NCBI GenBank assembly: GCA_025963345.1
Contig: JAOPUS010000073.1
Coordinates: 1 to 8,587 of the forward strand
Reading direction: 5' to 3'
Origin: Blastococcus sp.
GTDB lineage: Bacteria; Actinomycetota; Actinomycetes; Mycobacteriales; Geodermatophilaceae
Length of the DNA: 8,587 nt
A program made the position numbers and the translations under genes. The notes beneath the pieces were generated by a model. That model had not been told where the DNA came from, ran no database searches, and was given only the letters and a program-made list of their open reading frames with translations. Below are positions 1-5,921 of this stretch, in pieces. Every line of letters starts with the position of its first letter. Within the stretch, counting starts at the first letter, position 1.

Positions 1-552
1 TCGATCCTGGTCATCACCAGCGCCGACGTCGCGCTCAAGGGCCTGGTGCACCTGCTCGAGGCCCTGGCCAAGCTGCGCACCGAACGCCCGGTGCGGCTCA
101 CCGTCGTCGGCACCGCCCGGCCCGGCGGCCCGGCGGAGGCGGCACTGGACCGGCTGGCCCTGCGCGGCGCCGTCCGGTTCACCGGCCCGGTCCCGGAGGC
201 CGAGCTCGTCGACCTGCTGCAGCGGGCCACGGTCGTGGCGATCCCGTCGCTGTACGAGGGCTTCTCGCTGCCGGCCGTGGAGGCCATGGCCTGCGCCACC
301 CCCCTGGTCACGACCGACGCCGGCGCACTGCCCGAGGTGGTGGGCACCAAGGCGGGCCTGCGGGTCCGCGCCGGTGACGTCGGCGAACTGACCGCCGCGC
401 TTCAGCTGGTGCTCGACTCCCCGTCGCTGGCCGAGCAGCTGGGCCGCGCCGGTCGCCGGCGGGTGCTGGACTCCTACACCTGGCGGGCGACGGCGCAGCG
501 CACCGCCGACTGGTACGCCGACACACTCGAGCGCAAGGGGAAGCCGTGCTGA
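1..552 (+). CDS. GT4-family glycosyltransferase, C-terminal part (5' end outside window)
   Basis: The frame is open from base 1, so the gene begins upstream; 183 codons are visible before the TGA. The visible part is the C-terminal, nucleotide-sugar-binding Rossmann domain of a GT-B retaining glycosyltransferase. It starts with the family's 'S.DV.LKGL' segment (visible residues 7-15, with the phosphate-contacting Lys13). It continues with the 'VRFTGPVPEAEL' strand (58-69) and the diagnostic E-x7-E motif in YEGFSLPAVEAM (Glu86 and Glu94), which binds the donor ribose and positions the leaving group. GT4 enzymes use UDP-, GDP- or ADP-sugars; donor and acceptor cannot be read from this fragment. 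The next gene starts inside its last codons, so it heads or continues an operon of glycan-modifying genes. The internal GTG at 46 is not a credible start because conserved residues lie before it. Confidence 0.93.
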   Translation, partial: SILVITSADVALKGLVHLLEALAKLRTERPVRLTVVGTARPGGPAEAALDRLALRGAVRFTGPVPEAELVDLLQRATVVAIPSLYEGFSLPAVEAMACATPLVTTDAGALPEVVGTKAGLRVRAGDVGELTAALQLVLDSPSLAEQLGRAGRRRVLDSYTWRATAQRTADWYADTLERKGKPC

Positions 553-1346
553 CCGTCGACTACGACCGCCTCGACCTGCGGTCCGGCATGACGGTGCTCG
601 ACCTCGGCTGCGGCGAGGGCCGGCACGCGTTCGAGGCCTACCGGCGCGGTGCGTCGGTGATCGCCGTCGACTGGGGACAGTCCGAGGTCGAGACGACGAA
701 GCGCTGGCTGGGGGCCATCGCCGAGGCCGGCGAGGCGGGCAGTGCGGGCGACGGCACGGCCGCCCGGTACGAGGTGGTCCGCGGCGACCTGACCGCCCTG
801 CCCGTGCCCGACGCCAGCGTCGACCGCGTGATGGCCTCGGAGGTGCTCGAGCACATCCCGGACGACGTCTCCGCGATGGCCGAGATCGCCCGCGTGCTCA
901 AGCCCGGCGGGCGGGTCGCGGTGACGGTGCCGCGCTACGGCCCGGAACGGATCTGCTGGGCGCTGTCGGACGCCTACCACGCCAACGAGGGTGGCCACAT
1001 CCGCATCTACCGGCGCGACGTCGTCCGGACCCGGCTGGCGTCGGTCGGCCTGGTGCCCGGCGCCAGTCACCACGCGCACGCCCTGCACGCGCCCTACTGG
1101 TGGCTCAAGTGCGCCGTCGGCGTGGAGCGCGACGCCGCGGTCGTCCGTGCCTACCACCGGATGCTGGTCTGGGACCTCACGAAGCGGCCGTGGCTGACCC
1201 GCACGGCCGAGCGCGTCCTCGACCCCGTCTTCGGCAAGAGCCTGGTCGTCTACGCCGACAAGCCGGCGGTCGCGCCGTCCCTCCGCGACGCCGGTGCCGG
1301 CGGCGGCGCCCCCTCGGAGTGGGAGCGGACCGCTGCCGCGCGCTGA
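546..1346 (+). CDS. Class I SAM-dependent methyltransferase (Methyltransf_11 type)
   Basis: A 266-residue cytosolic Rossmann-fold methyltransferase. The SAM-binding glycine loop is VLDLGCGEGRH (residues 17-27), the acidic residue that holds the SAM ribose is Asp42 in VIAVDWG, and motif II/III is seen in EVLEHIPDD (99-107) followed by EIARVLKPGGRVAVTVPR. The C-terminal third carries an unusual aromatic stretch (HAPYWWLK) and 'YADKP', probably part of acceptor recognition. The GTG start overlaps the glycosyltransferase stop by 7 bp and has a good ribosome-binding site, AAGGGGA at 535-541, about 4 bases upstream. Placed between glycosyltransferases, it most likely methylates a sugar or a glycan-lipid intermediate, but a small-molecule target cannot be excluded. 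The last roughly 20 residues are Ala/Gly-rich and probably disordered, and their DNA also encodes the start of the next gene. Confidence 0.9.
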   Translation: MLTVDYDRLDLRSGMTVLDLGCGEGRHAFEAYRRGASVIAVDWGQSEVETTKRWLGAIAEAGEAGSAGDGTAARYEVVRGDLTALPVPDASVDRVMASEVLEHIPDDVSAMAEIARVLKPGGRVAVTVPRYGPERICWALSDAYHANEGGHIRIYRRDVVRTRLASVGLVPGASHHAHALHAPYWWLKCAVGVERDAAVVRAYHRMLVWDLTKRPWLTRTAERVLDPVFGKSLVVYADKPAVAPSLRDAGAGGGAPSEWERTAAAR

Positions 1347-2445
1347 CACCGGCGGGCTTCTCCCCGAGCTTCCGGGGGTCCTGACCGGGGAGCAGGTGCG
1401 CGCCACCGTCGCCTGGATCGCCGGCGAGCAGGACGCCGACGGTGCGCTGCCCTGGTTCCGCGACGGGCAACTGGACCCCTGGGACTCCGTCGAGGCGGCC
1501 ATGGCCCTCGACATCGGCGGCGAGCACCACCGGGCCGGCGCGGCCTACCGCTGGCTGGCCGGCCGGCAGCGCCCGGACGGCTCGTGGGCCGCGGAGTACC
1601 GCGGGGGCGCGGAGTCCGCGCCCGCCGCCGAGAGCAACCACGCGGGCTACCTCGCCGTCGGCGCCTGGCACAGCTGGCTGCTCACCGGCGACGAGCGCCT
1701 GGTCACCGACCTGTGGCCGGCCGTCCGCGCCGGGCTCGACCTGGTGACGCGGATGCAACTGCCCGGCGGCGCGATCGGCTGGGCGCTGCGACCCGACGGG
1801 ACGCCCGACGGCACCGCGCTGCTGACCGGCAACGCCAGCCTCTTCCAGGCGCTGCGCTGCGGAATCGCATTGGCCGGCCTCCGCGGTGAGGCCCAGCCGG
1901 ACTGGGAGCTCGCGGTGGCCGACCTCGGGACGGCGTTGCGGGTCCGGCCCGAGGACTTCGCCGACCGGTCGCGCTACTCGATGGACTGGTACTACCCCGT
2001 GCTCGGCGGCGCGGTGACCGGTTCCGCCGCCCGCGACCGGCTGGCCGCCGACTGGGACCGGTTCGTCGTCCCGGGCCTGGGCACCCGGTGCGTGGCCGAC
2101 CGGCCGTGGGTGACCGGTGCCGAGACCTGCGAGCTGGCCCTCTCCCTCGCCGCGGCAGGGCAGCGCGACGCGGCGGTCGAGCAGCTGGCCTCGATGCAGC
2201 ACCTCCGGGACGACGACGGGTCCTACTGGACCGGCTATGTCTTCGCCGACGATGCCCGGTGGCCGGTCGAGCGGACGACGTGGACCGCCGCCGCCGTCGT
2301 GCTGGCCGCGGACGCGATCTCCGGAGCGACCCCGGCGGCCGCGCTGTTCACCGACCCGGCCACGCTGCCGTCGGCCGGAATGCCCGAGGTCGATGACCGC
2401 ACCGCCGGTTGGCTGCCGGGAGGTGCGGGCACCGTCCTCCCGTGA
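1294..2445 (+). CDS. Alpha/alpha-toroid protein, 'prenyltransferase'-like / six-hairpin glycosidase-like
   Basis: A 383-residue soluble protein that I recognise as the actinobacterial family usually annotated 'prenyltransferase' from its alpha/alpha-barrel fold. Repeated QxxDGxW-like turns are visible: GEQDADGALPW (44-54), RQRPDGSW (91-98) and RDDDGSYW (305-312). These resemble the QW turns of terpene cyclases. I see neither the DxDD motif of squalene-hopene cyclases nor a DDxxD prenyl-diphosphate motif. The stretch around residues 124-150 (WHSWLLTGDERL...LWPAVRAGLDL) reads instead like six-hairpin glycosidases of the GH15/GH63 sort. Activity is therefore open: glycan processing or binding is as plausible as isoprenoid chemistry. 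GTG 1294 is the only start that keeps the conserved LPGVLTGEQ segment (26-34). It overlaps the methyltransferase by 53 bp and lacks a clear ribosome-binding site. The next in-frame start, GTG 1396, sits behind GGGGAG but removes that segment. Confidence 0.85.
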   Translation: MPAAAPPRSGSGPLPRADTGGLLPELPGVLTGEQVRATVAWIAGEQDADGALPWFRDGQLDPWDSVEAAMALDIGGEHHRAGAAYRWLAGRQRPDGSWAAEYRGGAESAPAAESNHAGYLAVGAWHSWLLTGDERLVTDLWPAVRAGLDLVTRMQLPGGAIGWALRPDGTPDGTALLTGNASLFQALRCGIALAGLRGEAQPDWELAVADLGTALRVRPEDFADRSRYSMDWYYPVLGGAVTGSAARDRLAADWDRFVVPGLGTRCVADRPWVTGAETCELALSLAAAGQRDAAVEQLASMQHLRDDDGSYWTGYVFADDARWPVERTTWTAAAVVLAADAISGATPAAALFTDPATLPSAGMPEVDDRTAGWLPGGAGTVLP

Positions 2446-3296
2446 CCCAGGGATCTGATGTCACCGTCGTCGTCGCCAGCCAGAACCGGCGCGACGAACT
2501 GCTGGCGACGCTCCCCCAGCACGAGGCACCGGTCGTCCTGGTCGACAACGCCTCGACCGACGGCACGGCCGAGGCCGTCCGGACGGCGCACCCCGAGGTC
2601 ACGGTGATCACCCTCGACCGGAACGTGGGCGCCCGGGCCCGCACGATCGGCGTGGCGCGCGCCGGCACACCGTTCGTGGCCTTCGCCGACGACGACTCGT
2701 GGTGGGCGCCGGGTGACCTCGCCCGCGCGGTCGCGATCATGCGGGCGCACCCGCGCCTTGCGGTTCTGAACGCCCGGATCCTCGTCGGAGCCGAGGAACG
2801 GCTCGACCCGGTCTGCGCGGAGATGGCCGACAGCGTGCTGGGCGCCGCGGCCGATCTCCCCGGCCCGTCGCTGCTCGGCTTCGTCGCCTGCGGTGCCCTG
2901 GTGCGCACCGAGGCCTTCGAGGCGGCGGGCGGGTTCGACCCCGTCGTCCGCTTCCCCGGCGAGGAGGAGCGCCTGGCGCTGGACCTGGACTCCGCCGGCT
3001 GGGCGATGGCCTACGTCGAGGACGTCACGGTCCACCACCACCCCTCCCTGCGACGCCACGCACCCGGGCGCCGGCAGGCGGCCATCTGGCGCAGCCGCCT
3101 GCTCACGGCCCTCATGCGCCTGCCGGCGTCCGACGTTGCCCGGCTGGTCCTGCGCGCGATCGGCTCCGGCCGGCCCGGCCGCGAGGGCCTGCTGCGGGCG
3201 CTGCCGGACGTCCCCGCCGCGATGCGCCGGCGCCGGCCGGTGCCGCCGGCGGTACACGCCCGTCTCCGGCGGCTGGCCGGAGAGTCGGACCGATGA
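2442..3296 (+). CDS. GT2-family glycosyltransferase (first of a tandem pair)
   Basis: A 284-residue GT-A fold glycosyltransferase. The N-terminal nucleotide-binding strand is VTVVVASQNRRDEL (7-20), followed by VDNASTDGT (34-42, Asp35 contacting the nucleotide base). The metal-binding DxD is the DDD in FADDDSWW (83-85). The acceptor-side acidic motif is PGEEERLALDLDSAGW (172-187), with a His cluster at 198-200. It inverts the anomeric configuration of a nucleotide-sugar donor; the sugar is not predictable here. The C-terminal 80 residues are Arg-rich with no clear membrane helix, suggesting a peripheral membrane association. I place the start at GTG 2442, which overlaps the preceding TGA in a GTGA arrangement, because an upstream frame from 2409 only adds a low-complexity, non-conserved tail. 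The preceding gene's stop and this start are probably coupled. It is paralogous to the next gene. Confidence 0.9.
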   Translation: MTQGSDVTVVVASQNRRDELLATLPQHEAPVVLVDNASTDGTAEAVRTAHPEVTVITLDRNVGARARTIGVARAGTPFVAFADDDSWWAPGDLARAVAIMRAHPRLAVLNARILVGAEERLDPVCAEMADSVLGAAADLPGPSLLGFVACGALVRTEAFEAAGGFDPVVRFPGEEERLALDLDSAGWAMAYVEDVTVHHHPSLRRHAPGRRQAAIWRSRLLTALMRLPASDVARLVLRAIGSGRPGREGLLRALPDVPAAMRRRRPVPPAVHARLRRLAGESDR

Positions 3297-4237
3297 CCGG
3301 CCGGCCGCTGGTGCGCCCCGGATTCAGCAACCGGGCCGTGGGAGCCGACTCCCGGGTGGCCGTCGTGGTCATCACCCATCAGCGGCGCGAAGAGGTAGTG
3401 CTGGCCCTCACCCGGCTGCTCGAACTGCCCGAACAGCCGCACGTCGTCGTCATCGACAACGGGTCGACCGACGGCACCGCCGCCGCCGTACGCGACCGGT
3501 TCCCCGACGTGGAGCTCGTCGCCAGCCCCGAGAACCTCGGCGCCGTCGGGCGCAACGTCGGTGTCGCGCGGCTGGACACGCCCTTCGTCGCCTTCTGCGA
3601 CGACGACACCTGGTGGGAGCCCGGCTCGCTGCGGGCCGCCGCCGATGTCCTGGAAGCACATCCGCGGCTGGCTGTCGTGACCGCGCGGATCCTCGTGGAG
3701 CCCGGCGGCACCGAGGACCCGATCGTGCCGGAGCTGCGCGACTCACCCGTCCGCGGCGCCGACTGGCTGCCCGGCCCGGCGCTCGGGTCGTTCCTGGCCG
3801 GCGCCTCCGTGCTGCGCCGGGATGCCTTCACGGAGGTCGGCGGCTTCTCCGAGCGGCTGTGGCTGGGCGGCGAGGAGGAGCTCATGGCAGCCGACCTCGC
3901 CGCCGCCGGCTGGGAGCTGTGCTACCTGCCCACGCTCACGGCGCACCACGAGGCCAGCCCGGCCCGCGACCGGCACCTGCGGCGCCGCAACGGAATCCGC
4001 AACACGCTCTGGACGACGTGGCTGCGTCGGCCGGTGCGCCCGGCCCTGCGCCGCACGCTGCATCTGCTGCGCACGGTTCCGCGGGACCGGGTGACGGTGC
4101 TCGCCCTGCTGGACGCGGTCCGCGGGATCCCGTGGGTGCTCAAGGAACGACACGTGCTGCCTCCGTCCGCCGAGGCCAGGGTCGCGGCGCTGGACGCGGC
4201 CCAGCGTCGCTCGACCGCCCGCCGCTACGTCAGCTGA
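3293..4237 (+). CDS. GT2-family glycosyltransferase (second of a tandem pair)
   Basis: A 314-residue GT-A glycosyltransferase. Visible landmarks are VAVVVITHQRREEV (22-35), VIDNGSTDGT (53-62), the metal-binding DDD in FCDDDTWW (103-105), and GGFSERLWLGGEEELMAADL (183-202) with the acidic acceptor/catalytic motif. A paired His lies at 218-219. It shares most landmarks, and their spacing, with the gene immediately upstream, so the two arose by tandem duplication. It differs in a longer N-terminal extension (about 20 residues) and a longer C-terminal tail ending in RRYVS. The start is an ATGA overlap with the upstream stop and has GGAGAG at 3279-3284, 8 bases before the ATG. It probably transfers the next sugar in the same glycan. 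The donor and linkage are unknown. It closes the + strand gene run, facing the convergent membrane-protein gene 24 bp away. Confidence 0.92.
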   Translation: MTGRPLVRPGFSNRAVGADSRVAVVVITHQRREEVVLALTRLLELPEQPHVVVIDNGSTDGTAAAVRDRFPDVELVASPENLGAVGRNVGVARLDTPFVAFCDDDTWWEPGSLRAAADVLEAHPRLAVVTARILVEPGGTEDPIVPELRDSPVRGADWLPGPALGSFLAGASVLRRDAFTEVGGFSERLWLGGEEELMAADLAAAGWELCYLPTLTAHHEASPARDRHLRRRNGIRNTLWTTWLRRPVRPALRRTLHLLRTVPRDRVTVLALLDAVRGIPWVLKERHVLPPSAEARVAALDAAQRRSTARRYVS

Positions 4238-4261
4238 ACATGCACCTCGGCCCGCCGGCGG

Positions 4262-4705
4262 TCAGCTTTCCCGAACCGGGTACCTCGAGCGCAGCGAGAG
4301 CCACACCACCAACGCCACGATGACCAGCGCGAGCGGTACGTGGACCGCGGTCAGGACGTCCCGGCCGTCATCCCGGATGGCCCCGCCCAGGTACGCCTCC
4401 CCGCCCAGCAGCACGACCAGAAGCGCGCTGCCGATCCACAGGTCACGGCGGGAGCGCAACATGACGACGGCCACGATGGTGGCCAGGACGGCCAGTGCCA
4501 GCGCGATCTCGCCGCCTCGGGCGTGCACATCGATCCACCCCGCGGCGTCGTCGCGCTGCCCGTCGTGCTCGAGGAAGATCCCCGCCCAGAGGCCCTGGAG
4601 GACCACGGCCAGCGCGCACAGGCCGAGCAGGACGCTGTAGAGGAGGCTGCTGCGACGCGGTGCGAGCCCCCGCGTCGCACGAGGCGCGCTCACGGTTCCA
4701 CTCAT
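4262..4705 (-). CDS. Small four-helix membrane protein, DUF6220-like
   Basis: A 147-residue integral membrane protein of unknown function. After a basic N-terminus (about 20 residues, positive-inside) I see four hydrophobic segments at roughly 21-43, 64-83, 89-107 and 117-138. The pattern QGLWAG at the end of helix 1, 'DVHARGGE' opening helix 2 and 'TAVHVPLAL' opening helix 4 matches what I recall of the DUF6220 family. The two membrane-edge histidines (61 and 122) would be candidates for haem or metal ligands; that is inference only. The ATG at 4705 has a GGGAG ribosome-binding site at 4711-4715, five bases upstream. It lies 215 bp downstream of the DksA-like gene on the same strand, and a separate stress-type promoter candidate stands in that gap, so it is probably transcribed on its own. 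Confidence 0.78.
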   Translation of the reverse strand: MSGTVSAPRATRGLAPRRSSLLYSVLLGLCALAVVLQGLWAGIFLEHDGQRDDAAGWIDVHARGGEIALALAVLATIVAVVMLRSRRDLWIGSALLVVLLGGEAYLGGAIRDDGRDVLTAVHVPLALVIVALVVWLSLRSRYPVRES

Positions 4706-4920
4706 CGATTCTCCCGCGGAGTGGCCGCCGGTCGGCGGTCGTCGACAAAGACCGGCGCCCGATACCCGGGAGCGGCCGCCGAGAACACCCGCAGACCGAC
4801 CTCACAGCAGATTGGCAGGACGCCGCCCCCCGCGGAGCACCCGTCGAGATTCGCGTCAGGACTGTGCCGCGGGCCGTGGACACCGCCGTGGGGCCCATCC
4901 CGATGCGCGGAAGAGCGCCT
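4706..4920. other. Intergenic region between DksA-like gene and small membrane protein gene
   Basis: This 215-bp gap contains no convincing open reading frame on either strand. It holds the candidate stress promoter (4762-4788), a small inverted repeat CCGCC-GGTC-GGCGG at 4725-4738 inside the predicted leader of the downstream gene, and the ribosome-binding site GGGAG at 4711-4715. I looked for a terminator of the DksA operon just after its stop. The only hairpin there, GCGC-6 nt-GCGC near 4911-4919, is too short and has no T-run. Confidence 0.5.
4762..4788 (-). promoter_or_regulatory. Candidate sigma-B/sigma-F-type promoter for the small membrane protein gene
   Basis: On the minus strand, GTGTT (4788-4784) is followed after 16 bases by GGGTAT (4767-4762). 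This resembles the GTTT-N(14-17)-GGGTA(T/C) promoters used by sigma-B/sigma-F type general-stress sigma factors of actinobacteria. The -10 half is an exact match and the -35 half is imperfect. Transcription would start near 4752-4755, leaving an untranslated leader of about 47-50 bases that carries a short hairpin and the GGGAG ribosome-binding site. Spacing and position are right, but GGGTA arises easily in GC-rich DNA. Confidence 0.45.
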
Positions 4921-5262
4921 TCAGCGGGCGCAGTCGATGCAGGTGCGGGCGGCCGGGCGGGCGGCCAGGCGCTCCGGCGCGATCGGCCGCCCGCAGGTCT
5001 CGCAGATGCCGTAGTCCCCCGCCTCGCGGTGGGCCAGCGCCGCCTCGACGTCGGCCAGCCGCCGCCGGGCCTGGTCCAGCAGCGCGACGACCTGCTGCCG
5101 TTCGAAGGCGATCGTGGCGCCCTCGGGGTCGTGCTCGTCGTCGGCATTGGAGGACTGTGACGCGGCGACGACGCCGTCGAACTCGCGCGTCAGCGCCTCG
5201 ATCTGGGCGAGCGCCGCATCCCGCTCAGCCAGCAGTGCATCTGCCCCACCCGCCGAGCTCAT
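4921..5262 (-). CDS. TraR/DksA-family C4 zinc-finger protein
   Basis: A 113-residue protein with two helical, coiled-coil-like segments (about 8-32 and 52-82) joined by an acidic turn, then a C-terminal zinc finger. The finger is C87-x2-C90 (GICETCGRPI) and C108-x2-C111 (TCIDC), the classic C4 spacing of DksA/TraR proteins. Family members bind in the secondary channel of RNA polymerase and tune initiation, often with ppGpp. The acidic turn, DDEHDPEGA (41-49), resembles the DxxDxA tip of E. coli DksA, but Glu47 stands where Ala is expected. The ATG at 5262 overlaps the upstream stop as ATGA, and the protein from there has normal family length. The longer open frame upstream lies inside the methyltransferase gene in another frame and is not used. 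Binding to polymerase is inferred from family; many short actinobacterial members are uncharacterised. Confidence 0.9.
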   Translation of the reverse strand: MSSAGGADALLAERDAALAQIEALTREFDGVVAASQSSNADDEHDPEGATIAFERQQVVALLDQARRRLADVEAALAHREAGDYGICETCGRPIAPERLAARPAARTCIDCAR

Positions 5263-5921
5263 CGCAGCCGGCGGAGCAGCCGCAGCGACCCGGCGCCGGG
5301 CAGCTCCTCGAAGTACCCGGAGGCCACCGCCCGCGTGTAGACGCCGTACGGCGCCTGCCCGCCGTCGGCCGGGTCGGGGAACACGTCGTGGATGGCCAGC
5401 GTGCCGCCGACGGCGAGCTTGGCGACCCACGCGTCCTGGTCCCGGCGGGCGGACTCCTCGGTGTGGCTGCCGTCGAGGAACAGCAGCGCCAGCGGCGTCG
5501 ACCAGAGCGGGGCGAGCACCTCCGAGCGGGTGACGACGGCGACGACGACGTCCTCCGCTCCCGCGTCGACGACCGTGCGGCGGAACCGCGGCAGGGTGTC
5601 GATGCGGCCGACGAGCGGGTCGACCAGCGACGGGTCGTGGTACTCCCACCCCGGCTGGTGCTCCTCCGAGCCGCGGTGGTGGTCGACGGTCACCACCTGG
5701 CGGCCGGTCTCCCGCGCCGCGGCGGCCAGGTACAGGGCCGACTTGCCCATCCAGCTGCCCACCTCGAGCAACGGCCCGGGGACGGCGACGGCGCGGGCGG
5801 CCTCGTAGAGGGCGCGGCCCTCGTCGTCCGGCATGAACCCCGGAGCTGCCTGCGCGGCGGCAAGGAGGTCAGCGGGCGGGGTGGCGGGCACGGCATGGCT
5901 CACCCCCACAGCCTCGCTCAT
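5259..5921 (-). CDS. Class I SAM-dependent methyltransferase (Methyltransf_24/CmcI-like)
   Basis: A 220-residue soluble methyltransferase. The SAM-binding motif is LLEVGSWMGKSALYLA (51-66), the ribose-binding acidic residue is Asp80 in VTVDHHRGSEEHQPGWEYHD (77-96, slightly offset), then FLDGSHTEES (148-157) and GGTLAIHDVFPDP (172-184). The DGSH and HD pairs are typical of the Methyltransf_24 group, related to CmcI and rhamnosyl O-methyltransferases, where these acidic residues and histidines can bind a divalent metal. The substrate is unknown. A sugar hydroxyl is possible given the glycan genes nearby, but those lie on the other strand. The ATG at 5921 overlaps the YibE/F stop as ATGA. An apparently longer upstream extension is just the YibE/F gene read out of frame. 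The stop overlaps the DksA-like start in the same way, so the three genes are translationally coupled. Confidence 0.88.
   Translation of the reverse strand: MSEAVGVSHAVPATPPADLLAAAQAAPGFMPDDEGRALYEAARAVAVPGPLLEVGSWMGKSALYLAAAARETGRQVVTVDHHRGSEEHQPGWEYHDPSLVDPLVGRIDTLPRFRRTVVDAGAEDVVVAVVTRSEVLAPLWSTPLALLFLDGSHTEESARRDQDAWVAKLAVGGTLAIHDVFPDPADGGQAPYGVYTRAVASGYFEELPGAGSLRLLRRLR

Noticed and set aside
474..1514. 346-codon minus-strand open frame opposite the methyltransferase
   Set aside because: It is antisense to a clear methyltransferase gene, with Arg/Gly/Pro/Val-rich low-complexity translation and no recognisable domain. Long antisense frames are expected at this GC content.
1177..2202. 341-codon minus-strand open frame opposite the toroid gene
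   Set aside because: The translation has no domain and mirrors the codon structure of the + strand gene, which carries clear family motifs.
4252..4261. Perfect 10-bp palindrome CCGCCGGCGG in the convergent gap
   Set aside because: As a hairpin it would have at most three paired bases around its loop and no T-run, so it is not a terminator. Such GC palindromes are common here.
2893..4323. 476-codon + strand frame across the two GT2 genes
   Set aside because: Out-of-frame shadow: Arg/Ala/Pro-rich with no motif, while both GT2 frames show intact catalytic motifs.
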